A stretch of DNA of 64,000 bases from Flavobacterium piscis (GCF_001686925.1 NZ_LVEN01000050.1:124001-188000); one strand, 5' to 3'. Shown: positions 24,891 to 33,698, counted from the first letter of the stretch. Notes: a model not told the origin generated them from the letters alone. Program-made: numbers and translations.

Positions 24891-25457
24891 TTAGCTTAAA
24901 ATAATATTGAAGATTACAGTTAAGTCTTTTCCTGTTTTAACAACTCCAAGCGCTGCCTTGGGAGGTGTCATTTCAAAATCACCAAAAGTAATTTGATTAG
25001 ATCCCTGTAAAGTAAAAGTGCCGCCATCTGCAATTACCTTTACCTGAGTTTTGTATTCTTTGCTGACACCTGCAATGGTGTAAATTCCGGTTAGAGTCCA
25101 GGTTGTTTCATCGATTTTTTCTGCAGATCTTAAAACGTATTCGATAGTTTGATTTGTTTCTGTATTTAAGGCTTCGTAAGCCACCTTATCCATACTTGCT
25201 TTGCTGCTTTTTAAGCTTTCAGCCATTAAAGTAATAGTCAGACTATTTACTTCGGCGAGTTTAGAATCCTTAACTGTTAGATTGGCAGTACCAGTTCCTT
25301 CTGTAGATTTCATTACCCAATCGTGCACAGTAGAAGTTCCGGCAACTTCAAAAGTTGATTTATTTACCGTGTAGTTTTTTTGGGCGTTTGTGTGTAATGA
25401 CAATGTGGTAAATAACATTGCCAATAAAATTGATTGTAGTGATTGAATTGTTTTCAT
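24891..25457 (-). CDS. YceI family protein (stand-alone paralogue)
   Basis: Start chosen at 25457 (MKTIQSLQSILLAML), 188 residues, because it gives a clean signal peptide ending TNAQ; a longer reading to 25484 adds charged residues. The full YceI domain has STFEVAGTSTVHDWVMKS and FEMTPPKAALGVVKTGKDLTV. It appears to be a duplicate of the gene at 24029-24598, including the promoter region. It has no porin partner of its own. Its stop at 24891 leads into a 290-bp gap towards the YceI/porin operon. Confidence 0.92.
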   Translation of the reverse strand: MKTIQSLQSILLAMLFTTLSLHTNAQKNYTVNKSTFEVAGTSTVHDWVMKSTEGTGTANLTVKDSKLAEVNSLTITLMAESLKSSKASMDKVAYEALNTETNQTIEYVLRSAEKIDETTWTLTGIYTIAGVSKEYKTQVKVIADGGTFTLQGSNQITFGDFEMTPPKAALGVVKTGKDLTVIFNIILS

Positions 25458-25540
25458 TCGATGATGCATTGGGTTATCATTCAAGTATGGAATTTTAATT
25501 TATTAGTATTTTGCATCTAATAAGTGGTATTATTTCTTAG

Positions 25541-25548
25541 GTCAAAAG
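25541..25548 (-). promoter_or_regulatory. Promoter -7 element of stand-alone yceI
   Basis: TACTTTTG on the minus strand, about 84 bp before the ATG and 21 bp downstream of conserved block B. Confidence 0.55.
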
Positions 25549-25568
25549 TATTGTCCACACACAGAAAA

Positions 25569-25630
25569 GGATATGATAAAAATCATTGTAAAAATTGTAT
25601 TAAAATTATATTTATAGCTAAAACGTTTTC
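25569..25630 (-). promoter_or_regulatory. Conserved upstream block B (stand-alone yceI)
   Basis: Counterpart of block A at 24698-24760. It contains the perfect palindrome AAAACGTTTT near its far end. Confidence 0.7.
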
Positions 25631-25762
25631 ATCTTTCTCTTTAAGAAATAAAAACTTACAAGTAGCCTGTAATTTTCAGTTATTTAAAATGATATTTTTT
25701 TGTAATTGAATCATTTTTTAAGATTGTGTGGTACTTTATACCATTAGAAATGAACAAATACT

Positions 25763-25770
25763 TAAATTTG
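25763..25770 (+). promoter_or_regulatory. Promoter -7 element of rlmN
   Basis: TAAATTTG ends only 4 bp before the rlmN ATG. With the usual start site 3-5 nt after this element, the mRNA would begin at or next to the AUG. Confidence 0.6.
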
Positions 25771-25774
25771 CACC

Positions 25775-26824
25775 ATGCAAATTGAGAAAAAAGACATACG
25801 AGCCTTATCAAAAGATCAGTTACGAGATTTTTTTGTCGCTAATAATGACAAAGCTTTTCGCGGAAATCAGGTCTATGAATGGTTATGGAGTAAAGGAGCA
25901 CATAGTTTTGAAGATATGACGAACGTTGCTAAAACAACGCGTTCTATGCTCGAGGATAATTTTGTTATCAATCATATTAAGGTTGATACCATGCAGCGCA
26001 GCAGCGACGGAACTGTAAAAAATGCAGTTCGTTTGCATGACGGTCTTGTGGTTGAATCTGTTTTGATTCCTACTGATACAAGAACAACAGCTTGTGTTTC
26101 AAGTCAGGTGGGTTGTAGTTTAGATTGTAATTTTTGTGCTACCGCACGTTTAAAAAGAATGCGAAATCTGGAAGCCGGAGAAATCTATGATCAGGTTATT
26201 GCAATAGATAAAGAAAGTCGTTTGTATCACAATCATCCGCTTTCGAATATTGTTTTTATGGGAATGGGAGAACCTTTGATGAATTATAACAACGTCATTA
26301 AAGCTATTGATATGATTACTTCTCCGGAAGGATTAGGAATGTCGCCAAAACGTATTATGGTGTCGACGTCAGGAATTCCAAAAATGATTAAAAAAATGGC
26401 TGATGATGATGTAAAATTCAAATTGGCAGTTTCGCTGCATTCGGCTATTGATGAAATTCGTGCTCGAATCATGCCTTTTAGTAAAAACTTCCCGCTGGCA
26501 GATTTAAGAGAAGCATTAGAATATTGGTACAGAAAAACAAAAAACAAAATTTCATACGAATATGTAGTCTGGAAAGGAATCAATGATGATAAAGCTTCAA
26601 TTGATGCTTTGGTGAAGTTTTGTAAATATGTGCCATGTAAAGTAAATCTAATAGAATACAATCCTATTGATGATGGAGAATTCCAGCAAGCATCCGAAGA
26701 ATCTATTCTAGGTTACATAAAAGCATTAGAAAATATTGGAGTTGTGGTAAAAGTGCGCCGCAGCCGAGGAAAAGATATTGATGCCGCTTGTGGGCAATTA
26801 GCTAATAAAGAAGCAGAAATGTAA
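25775..26824 (+). CDS. rlmN: 23S rRNA (adenine-2503-C2)-methyltransferase
   Basis: 349 residues. A radical SAM enzyme that methylates C2 of A2503 in 23S rRNA (and A37 in some tRNAs). The cluster motif CSLDCNFC (C114, C118, C121) binds the 4Fe-4S. The methyl-carrying Cys lies near the C-terminus in DAACGQLA, with the second catalytic Cys in RTTACVSSQ. MGMGEPLMNYNN and SLHSA are family landmarks. It has its own promoter and its own terminator at 26879-26923; there is no operon partner. Confidence 0.96.
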   Translation: MQIEKKDIRALSKDQLRDFFVANNDKAFRGNQVYEWLWSKGAHSFEDMTNVAKTTRSMLEDNFVINHIKVDTMQRSSDGTVKNAVRLHDGLVVESVLIPTDTRTTACVSSQVGCSLDCNFCATARLKRMRNLEAGEIYDQVIAIDKESRLYHNHPLSNIVFMGMGEPLMNYNNVIKAIDMITSPEGLGMSPKRIMVSTSGIPKMIKKMADDDVKFKLAVSLHSAIDEIRARIMPFSKNFPLADLREALEYWYRKTKNKISYEYVVWKGINDDKASIDALVKFCKYVPCKVNLIEYNPIDDGEFQQASEESILGYIKALENIGVVVKVRRSRGKDIDAACGQLANKEAEM

Positions 26825-26878
26825 TTCCCTCAGGAAATCTTCAACCTTAAACATTTTCCATAGGAAAATTTCATAACT

Positions 26879-26923
26879 AAAGCATTAAAAACGAGATCGA
26901 TTCTTGTTCTTAATGCTTTTTTT
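26879..26923 (+). terminator. Terminator after rlmN
   Basis: Stem AAAGCATTAA / TTAATGCTTT with an inner pairing ACGAG / CTTGT, followed by T residues. Confidence 0.8.
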
Positions 26924-27110
26924 GGGCAAAAAGAATGCTGATTTTTTGGGACAATCTTTTTTGAAAATATATTGGTGTTCGATTTTCTTTTAATTTGATG
27001 GATTCAAATTGGCAGGTAAATTGATAATGTTTTAGGGGTGTTTTCTTAATTATTCTATAAATTATTGATATACTAACCTAAAAGACACAACGTTTTTTTA
27101 TTTAAAATAG

Positions 27111-27118
27111 TATATTTG
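27111..27118 (+). promoter_or_regulatory. Promoter -7 element of polyprenyl synthase gene
   Basis: TATATTTG, 8 bp before the ATG at 27127, implying a leader of only about 5 nt. Confidence 0.6.
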
Positions 27119-27126
27119 GGATCGAA

Positions 27127-28104
27127 ATGAATATTACTTCTCAAATAAAACAGCCCATTTTTAACGAGATGGAACTTTTTGAAAAAAAGTTCCATGAATC
27201 GATGACTTCAAAAGTGGCTTTACTGAACCGTATTACGTATTATATCGTAAACCGAAAAGGAAAACAAATGCGTCCGATGTTTGTTTTTTTAACCGCAAAG
27301 ATGGTTTCAGAAGGCACTGTAAACGAAAGAACCTATCGTGGTGCTTCGGTAATCGAACTTATTCATACTGCAACTTTGGTACACGATGATGTGGTAGATG
27401 ATAGTAATCGCCGTCGCGGATTTTTCTCTATTAATGCTCTTTGGAAAAATAAAATTGCCGTTTTGGTTGGAGATTATTTATTGTCTAAAGGATTATTGCT
27501 ATCTATAGATAATGGTGATTTTGATTTACTAAGAATCATTTCTGTCGCTGTTCGCGAAATGAGCGAAGGAGAATTACTGCAGATCGAAAAAGCCAGAAGA
27601 CTTGATATTACAGAAGATGTTTACTACGAAATCATCAGAAAAAAAACCGCAACACTTATTGCCGCTTGTTGTGCTCTTGGTGCAAAATCAGTAATTGAAG
27701 ATGATAATAAAGTAGAGAGCATGCGTAAGTTTGGCGAACTTATCGGGATGGCTTTTCAAATCAAAGACGATTTATTCGATTATAGCGAAGAAGCCATTGG
27801 TAAACCAACCGGAATCGATATTAAAGAACAAAAAATGACTTTGCCTTTAATTCATGTTTTAAATACCTGTATTGCACAGGAAAAAAAATGGCTGATCAAC
27901 TCCATCAAAAACCATAATAAAGACAAAAAGCGCGTAAAAGAAGTAATTGCTTTTGTGAAAAATAATAATGGTTTGGCTTACGCCGAAAATAAAATGGTGC
28001 AATTTCAGCAGGAGGCACTTTCATTACTAGAAAATTTCCCAGATTCTGAGTTCAAAGATGCGCTTACTTTAATGGTAAACTACGTTATCGAGAGAAAAAA
28101 ATAA
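27127..28104 (+). CDS. Polyprenyl diphosphate synthase (trans-isoprenyl type)
   Basis: 325 residues. It condenses isopentenyl diphosphate with an allylic primer to make a long prenyl chain, most likely the side chain of menaquinone. The first Asp-rich motif DDVVDD is at residues 87-92 with the following RRRG, and the second is FQIKDDLFDY near residue 215. GKQMRPMFVF is the substrate-binding region. The small-residue pattern before the first motif suggests a long product (C30-C40), which is inference. The length is normal for IspB/HepT-like enzymes. Confidence 0.92.
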   Translation: MNITSQIKQPIFNEMELFEKKFHESMTSKVALLNRITYYIVNRKGKQMRPMFVFLTAKMVSEGTVNERTYRGASVIELIHTATLVHDDVVDDSNRRRGFFSINALWKNKIAVLVGDYLLSKGLLLSIDNGDFDLLRIISVAVREMSEGELLQIEKARRLDITEDVYYEIIRKKTATLIAACCALGAKSVIEDDNKVESMRKFGELIGMAFQIKDDLFDYSEEAIGKPTGIDIKEQKMTLPLIHVLNTCIAQEKKWLINSIKNHNKDKKRVKEVIAFVKNNNGLAYAENKMVQFQQEALSLLENFPDSEFKDALTLMVNYVIERKK

Positions 28105-28164
28105 TTTCATCCTCTATTCTTAATATTTTTATTGTTAAATTGGACATTAATTTAATAATGAAAT

Positions 28165-28719
28165 ATGATTATTTTACTCGTAATACTTTCACTAGTTGTT
28201 ATTTTAGGTGGTTACCTGATAATACTTTACAATAGCTTTGTATCTAAACGCAATATGCTTCAGGAAGCATTAAGCGGGATCGATGTTATTCTAAAAAAAC
28301 GATTTGATTTAATTCCGAATCTGGTTGAAACCGTTAAAGGATATTTAACCCACGAAAAAGAAACACTTGCCAATATTGTAAGTTTGCGTAATCAAGCCTT
28401 AAATGCTGGTAGTGCAGATGAAAAATTGCAATTCGACAAGAAGCTAGGTAATGCTGTGGGAACTATTTTTGCCCTTGCAGAAAATTATCCCGATTTAAAA
28501 GCCAATACCAATTTTTTGAGTTTACAGGAAGAATTGAGCGAAATCGAAACCGAAGTAGAACGATCTAAACGATATTATAATGCAACTGTTAGAGATTACA
28601 ATATTGCTGTAGAATCTTTTCCGGGCAATATTGTGGCGAATTCTTTTGGTTTTCCAAAGAAAAACTTCCTTGAAATAGAAGACGAAAAACAAAGAGAAAC
28701 ACCTAAAGTTCAGTTTTAA
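28165..28719 (+). CDS. LemA family protein
   Basis: 184 residues: an N-terminal membrane helix (residues 2-22) followed by the cytosol- or periplasm-facing antiparallel helix bundle with the typical LemA strings NMLQEALSGIDVILKKRFDLIPNLVETVKGY and RYYNATVRDYNIAVESFPGN. The function is not established. It is paired with a DUF2207 gene 12 bp downstream, a combination known from many bacteria, suggesting a joint membrane complex. Confidence 0.93.
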   Translation: MIILLVILSLVVILGGYLIILYNSFVSKRNMLQEALSGIDVILKKRFDLIPNLVETVKGYLTHEKETLANIVSLRNQALNAGSADEKLQFDKKLGNAVGTIFALAENYPDLKANTNFLSLQEELSEIETEVERSKRYYNATVRDYNIAVESFPGNIVANSFGFPKKNFLEIEDEKQRETPKVQF

Positions 28720-28731
28720 TTGTATTATACT

Positions 28732-30651
28732 ATGCTCCTAAGAAAAATATACTTTGTTCTGTTTTCTATTGTTTTCTTTCAGGCTCACGCACAGGAAAGA
28801 ATTTTAAATTTTGATGTTAAAATTAAGATAGAAAAGTCCGGTAATATCAATGTAGTCGAAAACATTACCATAAATGCCGAAGGTAACGATTTTAGGCACG
28901 GGCTTTTAAGGGTTTTGCCATTAAGCAGACGAGATAAAGATGGCCATCAAATTGATGTGAAATACACTATAAACTCCATAAAAAAAGATGGTGTCACAGA
29001 AAATTATTTTACAAAAGAAGAATCCGGTGACTGGAAAATCTATATAGGTAATAAAGACATCGATCTGGAAAGAGGAATTTACGACTATCAAATTAGTTAT
29101 ACCGTTCCTTTTCAGGTAGGCTATTTTGATAAATACGATGAGTTGTATTGGAATGTAACCGGAAATGGCTGGAATTTGCCAATAGATAAAGCAACATGCG
29201 AAATTTCTCTTCCGTCAGAAAATAATGCATTCGAAAATTTACATTGTTATACAGGTAGGGCAGGATCTAAAGCGTCAGATTGTATAAGTTCCCTAAATAC
29301 GAATCGCACTGTTGCCAGTTTTGCTGCAATACAGCTTAATAATTATGAAGGCTTAACGGTTGCTGCATCATTTCCTAAGGGAATTGTTGATCCTCCTACT
29401 TTTTTGCAGGAAGCAAGTTCATTTTATAAGCAGATAAAAACAAATTTGTGGTCTGTTATTTACGGAATAGGCATGTCGCTTTTCTTCTTTTTTAGTTGGA
29501 AGAAATACGGTAAAGACCCCGTTAAAAAAACATTGATGCCTGAATTTATGCCGCCTTTCGATTGGTCTCCTGCGATTATAGGTTATGTGTACGACAGAAA
29601 AATTACGCGTAAAGCGTATATGTCATCTGTTATAAATGCTTGTGTAAAAGGCGCCATTAGAATTTTGTCTACGGTAGAAAATGGAGTTTTTAAAAACAAA
29701 CAAACCTATGAGATCGAGGTTTTAAATAATTTATCACAAAAATTAAGTGCAGAAGAATCAGATATAGTAAGCGGTTTTACAAAAAAAGATAAAATAAAAG
29801 TATCCGATTCTAACTATAAGATTTTTGAAAAAGCATATTCTAAATGGCTTAAAACGGTAACAAAACAAATAAAACTGGAAGAGTTTTACCAAAACAATAC
29901 TCAAAAAAAATGGCTTGGTTTTGCTGTTTTTTTAATTGCAGGACTTGCTTACCAGTTGCTATCTAATAATAAAGGATATATTAATTATGCTTTTTATTTA
30001 GGACTAATCGTTGCGGTTTCAGGGCTGACTTATTGGTTTACAAAAAAAGAGATTGGTGTTGGAATGCTTGTTTTAAGAGGTATTCTCGCTTTCTTTATTT
30101 TACCAGCAGCGCTTTTCATATTTTTCGTTTCTATTGCTTTTTTAAGCACGATACAAATCGTTGTTATTGGCGTTGTTTTCTTAATGTATATTTTTTACGC
30201 AAGAACTTTAGGAAAGTATACACAAAAAGGTGCTGATGCATTGCATAGATTAGAAGGTTTTAAACACTATATGCAAACGGCAGAGAAAGATAGAATGAAT
30301 ATGTTGAATCCTCCTGAGTTGACTCCGCAATTGTTCGAAAAATTATTTCCGTATGCTATTGCATTGGGAGTCGAAATAGAGTGGGGGAAGCAATTCGCAG
30401 AAATTTTAGAATTAGCCAAATATGATCCTGCTTGGTATCAGGGCGAAGATACGTTTTACATGCAGCCCGCAATGTTCCTGTCCAGTTTTGGAAATTCTGT
30501 GAGCAGTGCAGCAGTTGATCCTAGTCCTCCTTCATCATCATCAGGTTCTTCATCGAGTTCCAGCGGAAGTAGCGGAAGCTGGAGCAGCGGAAGTTCAGGT
30601 GGCGGAAGCTCCGGAGGCGGCGGAGGCGGCGGTGGAGGTGGCGGTTGGTAA
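28732..30651 (+). CDS. DUF2207 domain membrane protein
   Basis: Start at the ATG 28732 (MLLRKIYFVLFSIVFFQAHAQ); the TTG at 28720 directly after the lemA stop is less likely. About 639 residues: signal peptide, a beta-rich extracytoplasmic DUF2207 domain (about 20-230), one membrane helix near 245, a cytosolic region, and a membrane pair near 395-490. The C-terminus (from about 598) is Ser- then Gly-only, ending in a run of Gly and a Trp. Such Gly-rich tails are common in this family. It is co-transcribed with lemA. Confidence 0.9.
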   Translation: MLLRKIYFVLFSIVFFQAHAQERILNFDVKIKIEKSGNINVVENITINAEGNDFRHGLLRVLPLSRRDKDGHQIDVKYTINSIKKDGVTENYFTKEESGDWKIYIGNKDIDLERGIYDYQISYTVPFQVGYFDKYDELYWNVTGNGWNLPIDKATCEISLPSENNAFENLHCYTGRAGSKASDCISSLNTNRTVASFAAIQLNNYEGLTVAASFPKGIVDPPTFLQEASSFYKQIKTNLWSVIYGIGMSLFFFFSWKKYGKDPVKKTLMPEFMPPFDWSPAIIGYVYDRKITRKAYMSSVINACVKGAIRILSTVENGVFKNKQTYEIEVLNNLSQKLSAEESDIVSGFTKKDKIKVSDSNYKIFEKAYSKWLKTVTKQIKLEEFYQNNTQKKWLGFAVFLIAGLAYQLLSNNKGYINYAFYLGLIVAVSGLTYWFTKKEIGVGMLVLRGILAFFILPAALFIFFVSIAFLSTIQIVVIGVVFLMYIFYARTLGKYTQKGADALHRLEGFKHYMQTAEKDRMNMLNPPELTPQLFEKLFPYAIALGVEIEWGKQFAEILELAKYDPAWYQGEDTFYMQPAMFLSSFGNSVSSAAVDPSPPSSSSGSSSSSSGSSGSWSSGSSGGGSSGGGGGGGGGGGW

Positions 30652-30692
30652 AATTTTAGCAACCAGCGGCTATTTAAAATATTGTATTAAGG

Positions 30693-30729
30693 AAACCTTG
30701 TATTATTTATAATAGTACAAGGTTTTTTT
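30693..30729 (+). terminator. Terminator after lemA-DUF2207
   Basis: A 10-bp perfect stem AAACCTTGTA / TACAAGGTTT with a 13-nt loop, followed by seven T. Confidence 0.9.
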
Positions 30730-30895
30730 ATTTTCGATTGGGTTTGATTTAGATTATCTTGCCTGAGTGAAGAAAATAATGAGATAATTAGAAAATTAGT
30801 CAATTAGATAATTGATTGTAATGTTTTAAAAATCAGTTTATTGTTTTTGTTGTTTGGAATTTGGAAATTTTTTTATTGATTTTTTTTCCCTTTGA

Positions 30896-30925
30896 TGCAA
30901 CCATTTTAAAACTTAACTCGTCTAT
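30896..30925 (+). promoter_or_regulatory. ECF-type promoter of the sigma factor operon
   Basis: TGCAACC (30896-30902), a spacer of exactly 16 bp, then CGTCTAT (30919-30925). This AAC-N16-CGTC layout is that of ECF sigma promoters, and it lies 45 bp before the ECF gene itself. That suggests autoregulation. Confidence 0.7.
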
Positions 30926-30970
30926 GCTAATAGAAGATCATTACTAAACCAAAAAACCAAAAGCTTATAA

Positions 30971-31531
30971 ATGAAAATTATTCATTTACATCAGGAAGAA
31001 ACCGAAATTATAAAGTTGGCTGTCGCAAATAATCGACAAGCGCAACAGCAAATTTATAGTCGGTTTTCTTCAAAAATGTTAAGTGTTTGCCGGCAGTACA
31101 TAAAAGACATTCAACTGGCAGAAGATGTAATGATAACGGCTTTTATGAAAGTGTTTGCCAACTTAAACAAATTTGAAAATAAAGGAAGTTTTGAAGGTTG
31201 GATTCGCCGAATCATGGTGAACGAATGTATATCGTATTTAAGAGTTCAGAAAAAAGTAAAATTTGTTGAAGATGAGATTTACGTCGAAGAAAGTTTTAAT
31301 GCAACCGATAGTCAGTTTTCAATAGACCAGATTCAGTTTTTAATAGATGCTTTACCAGACGGATATAAAATGATTTTTAATTTATACGCCATCGAAGGAT
31401 ACAAACATAATGAAATTGCAAAGATGTTAGGGATTAATGAGGGAACATCAAAATCGCAATTATCGCACGCCAGAAAGATGCTGCAAACACAAATTACTAT
31501 TTTAAAAAAACAAGATAATGGAACCGAATAA
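30971..31531 (+). CDS. RNA polymerase ECF sigma factor
   Basis: 186 residues with the two ECF regions only: sigma-2 (about 25-95; DIQLAEDVMITAFMKVFANLNKFE, GWIRRIMVNECISYLR) and sigma-4 (about 125-175; LPDGYKMIFNLYAIEGYKHNEIAKMLGINEGTSKSQLSHARK). Its start region follows a TGCAACC-N16-CGTCTAT promoter that it probably recognises itself. It overlaps the next gene, an anti-sigma-like membrane protein, by 14 bp, so the two are translationally coupled. Confidence 0.94.
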   Translation: MKIIHLHQEETEIIKLAVANNRQAQQQIYSRFSSKMLSVCRQYIKDIQLAEDVMITAFMKVFANLNKFENKGSFEGWIRRIMVNECISYLRVQKKVKFVEDEIYVEESFNATDSQFSIDQIQFLIDALPDGYKMIFNLYAIEGYKHNEIAKMLGINEGTSKSQLSHARKMLQTQITILKKQDNGTE

Positions 31532-32258
31532 TTTTGAAAAGGATTTCCGTGAAAAACTAAACCAACGTAAAATTGAACCAAGCGATAAAGCCTGGGATCG
31601 ATTAGATGCGATGCTTAGTGTTGCTGAAGAAAAGAAACAACCCACAGTTGGACTTCGTTCACTGCAAACTTCTAAAAAAAGGTGGTGGTACATCGCAGCC
31701 AGTATTGTTGGTTTTTTATTAGTGGGAACATTCTTTTTTAATCCGGAAAAAAGTGTCCTTAAAACACCAGAAAAAACAGTGGTTGTCAAAGAGAATTTAC
31801 AGAAGGATTCTGTTGTAAAACCAGCTTTAAACGTAATAAGTCCCGTAAAGACAGAAGTTGCAGTTTCAGAAAAAACAGCAAATCAGAATTTAATAAAAGA
31901 ACAAAAAAGTCGTAATGTAGAACCAATTAAAACCCTCAAAAACAAATCAAATCAAGTAGCGGAGTCTTCAATCATCATCAAAAACAATCAAGAAAAACAA
32001 TCTGTAAATAATCAATCTTTAGCTGTTGAAACTTCTAAAAAAGAAACAGTAGATCAATTATTGCAATCGGCCGAAAAAACTATTGTTGCAGAGAATTCGG
32101 TAAAACCAAAATCAAAAGTAAAAATCAATGCTAATGATTTACTCCATCAGGTCGATGGCGAATTAGAGCTTTCGTTTAGAGAGAAAATGATTACAAAAGT
32201 CAATAAAAACTACCAAACGGTAAAAGTGGCTTTGGCGAATCGAAATCAACAAGAATAA
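31518..32258 (+). CDS. Anti-sigma-factor-like single-pass membrane protein
   Basis: 246 residues. The N-terminal cytosolic part (1-55) contains IEPSDKAWDRLDAML, which recurs in Bacteroidota anti-sigma-type regulators downstream of ECF genes. It is followed by one membrane helix (about 57-74, YIAASIVGFLLVGTFFF), a long Lys/Gln/Ser-rich periplasmic stretch, and a C-terminal NANDLLHQVDGELELSFREKM. The anti-sigma role is inferred from position and topology; there is no zinc-binding motif (ZAS). It overlaps the sigma gene. Confidence 0.75.
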   Translation: MEPNNFEKDFREKLNQRKIEPSDKAWDRLDAMLSVAEEKKQPTVGLRSLQTSKKRWWYIAASIVGFLLVGTFFFNPEKSVLKTPEKTVVVKENLQKDSVVKPALNVISPVKTEVAVSEKTANQNLIKEQKSRNVEPIKTLKNKSNQVAESSIIIKNNQEKQSVNNQSLAVETSKKETVDQLLQSAEKTIVAENSVKPKSKVKINANDLLHQVDGELELSFREKMITKVNKNYQTVKVALANRNQQE

Positions 32259-32295
32259 AAGGATGCAGAATATAGAATAAAGATTACAGAATAAA

Positions 32296-32467
32296 GAATA
32301 CAGAGTATAGATTTTTAGTTCCGGAGGAACGATCCATATTGTAGCGTCGGGTTTTAACCCGATGGAGATGGAATACAGAATACAGAGTATAGATTTTTAG
32401 TTCCGGAGTAACGATCCATATTATAGCGTCGTCCCTAGGCTTCGGGATTAACCCGATGGAGATAGAA
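32296..32467. repeat. Two tandem copies of a TTCCGGAGGAAC / CGGGTTTTAACCCG repeat
   Basis: Copy 1 starts at 32296 and copy 2 at 32378, about 82-90 bp each and mostly identical. Each contains the hairpin GTTCC-GGA-GGAAC (copy 2 with one change) and an AACCCGATGGAGAT end. Copy 2 has an extra insert TCCCTAGGCTTCGGGA where copy 1 has CGGGTTTTAACCCG. From memory this motif is widespread in Flavobacterium spacers. Confidence 0.8.
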
Positions 32468-32532
32468 TATGTAATTCACAATTAATAATTAAATAATCAT
32501 CAATCACAATCAATTTTAAAAATCAATCAATC

Positions 32533-33570
32533 ATGAAAAATTTTACACTTTACCTCGTTGTCCTTATATTCTTATTTGTTAGTAAGGTTCTGGGGCAGGA
32601 AACATTTGAGTCGAAAGCAAAAAAAATTGCGAATAAAATCGAGAAGATTACCAAAGAAGAAAAAGCAGCTTTGAAAGAAGAGGTAGAAGTTGTAAATGTG
32701 CAACTGTCTGAAGGGAAAATTACCCTGGAACAAGCAGACAAACGTAAAAAAGAATTAGCAGAAGCAAGAGCTACAATTATTGAGGAAAAAGTAACAGAGG
32801 CCCAAAATGAACTTAATGATTTGGTTCAGCAAAAAGTTGACGGAAAAATCAAAGAAGATTCATTAACTAAAAAATACAGCATTGTATTTCATGTAAGAGA
32901 CAAGGATCGTGATAAAGATTCAATTCATGGAGAAAAAAGAACCACTTCGCAGTTTGTATTTGCAATGGGTTTAAATAATATGATGGTCGATGGTAAGCTT
33001 CAGGATTCTAATTATAGTTTTGGAGGTTCACATTTCTACGAATGGGGTTTTACGTATAACAGCAGATTAATGAAAAACGATAATTTATTACATGCCAAAT
33101 ACGGACTTTCATTGATGTACAATAATATTCGTCCAACAGATAACAGGAGTTTTGTAGTAAATGGAGATCAGACTGAATTGCAAACCAATGCTATAAATCT
33201 TGATGAATCACGTTTTAGAAATGTTTACATCGTGTTGCCGCTGCATTTAGAATTTGATTTCTCAAAGCCTGAGGTAAGTAATGGAAAAACATATTTTAGA
33301 ACCCACAAAAGTTTCCGTTTTGGGATTGGAGGTTATGCTGGAATAAATGTAAAATCGAAACAAATTCTAAAATTTGATCAGGATGATTTAGATTATAAAA
33401 CAACAATAAGAGGAGATTATAATGTAAATAATTTTATTTACGGACTGAGTTCTTATATCGGCTATAAAGAATTTAGTTTGTATGCAAAATATGATTTAAA
33501 TCCGTTGTTTCAGGATAATTTAATCAAAGAAAATAATATTTCACTGGGTATCAGAGTGGATTTAAATTAA
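32533..33570 (+). CDS. Outer-membrane beta-barrel protein with N-terminal coiled coil
   Basis: 345 residues: signal peptide to about residue 22 (VLGQ), a highly charged coiled-coil segment (about 24-110; KKIANKIEKITKEEKAALKEE), and a porin-family-like barrel (about 125-345) ending in LGIRVDLN. It is the third gene of the ECF sigma operon, although separated from it by the 270-bp repeat region. It probably reports or repairs an envelope state sensed through the sigma/anti-sigma pair; that is inference. It is followed by a terminator at 33597-33624. Confidence 0.78.
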   Translation: MKNFTLYLVVLIFLFVSKVLGQETFESKAKKIANKIEKITKEEKAALKEEVEVVNVQLSEGKITLEQADKRKKELAEARATIIEEKVTEAQNELNDLVQQKVDGKIKEDSLTKKYSIVFHVRDKDRDKDSIHGEKRTTSQFVFAMGLNNMMVDGKLQDSNYSFGGSHFYEWGFTYNSRLMKNDNLLHAKYGLSLMYNNIRPTDNRSFVVNGDQTELQTNAINLDESRFRNVYIVLPLHLEFDFSKPEVSNGKTYFRTHKSFRFGIGGYAGINVKSKQILKFDQDDLDYKTTIRGDYNVNNFIYGLSSYIGYKEFSLYAKYDLNPLFQDNLIKENNISLGIRVDLN

Positions 33571-33596
33571 GAATGCAGTTTAATTAGTTAGTAGAA

Positions 33597-33624
33597 AAAG
33601 CACTTCATAAGAGGTGCTTTTTTT
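33597..33624 (+). terminator. Terminator after the beta-barrel gene
   Basis: Stem AAAGCACTTC / GAGGTGCTTT (one T-G pair) with a 4-nt loop and a T run. Confidence 0.85.
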
Positions 33625-33698
33625 ATGTTAAATCGCCAAATTTCAAGATTCATTTGTGTACTTTTACAGACTTCAAATTTTTAAAAATATTTTACGTT

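Noticed and set aside
30523..30662. Open frames rich in Pro or Ala/Glu opposite or beside the Gly-rich end of the DUF2207 gene
   Set aside because: They are mirror products of the simple Gly/Ser codon repeats; the DUF2207 frame itself continues cleanly to its stop.
33654..33698. N-terminal extension of dnaG from an upstream TTG
   Set aside because: The added residues do not resemble DnaG, while the chosen TTG gives a normal N-terminus.
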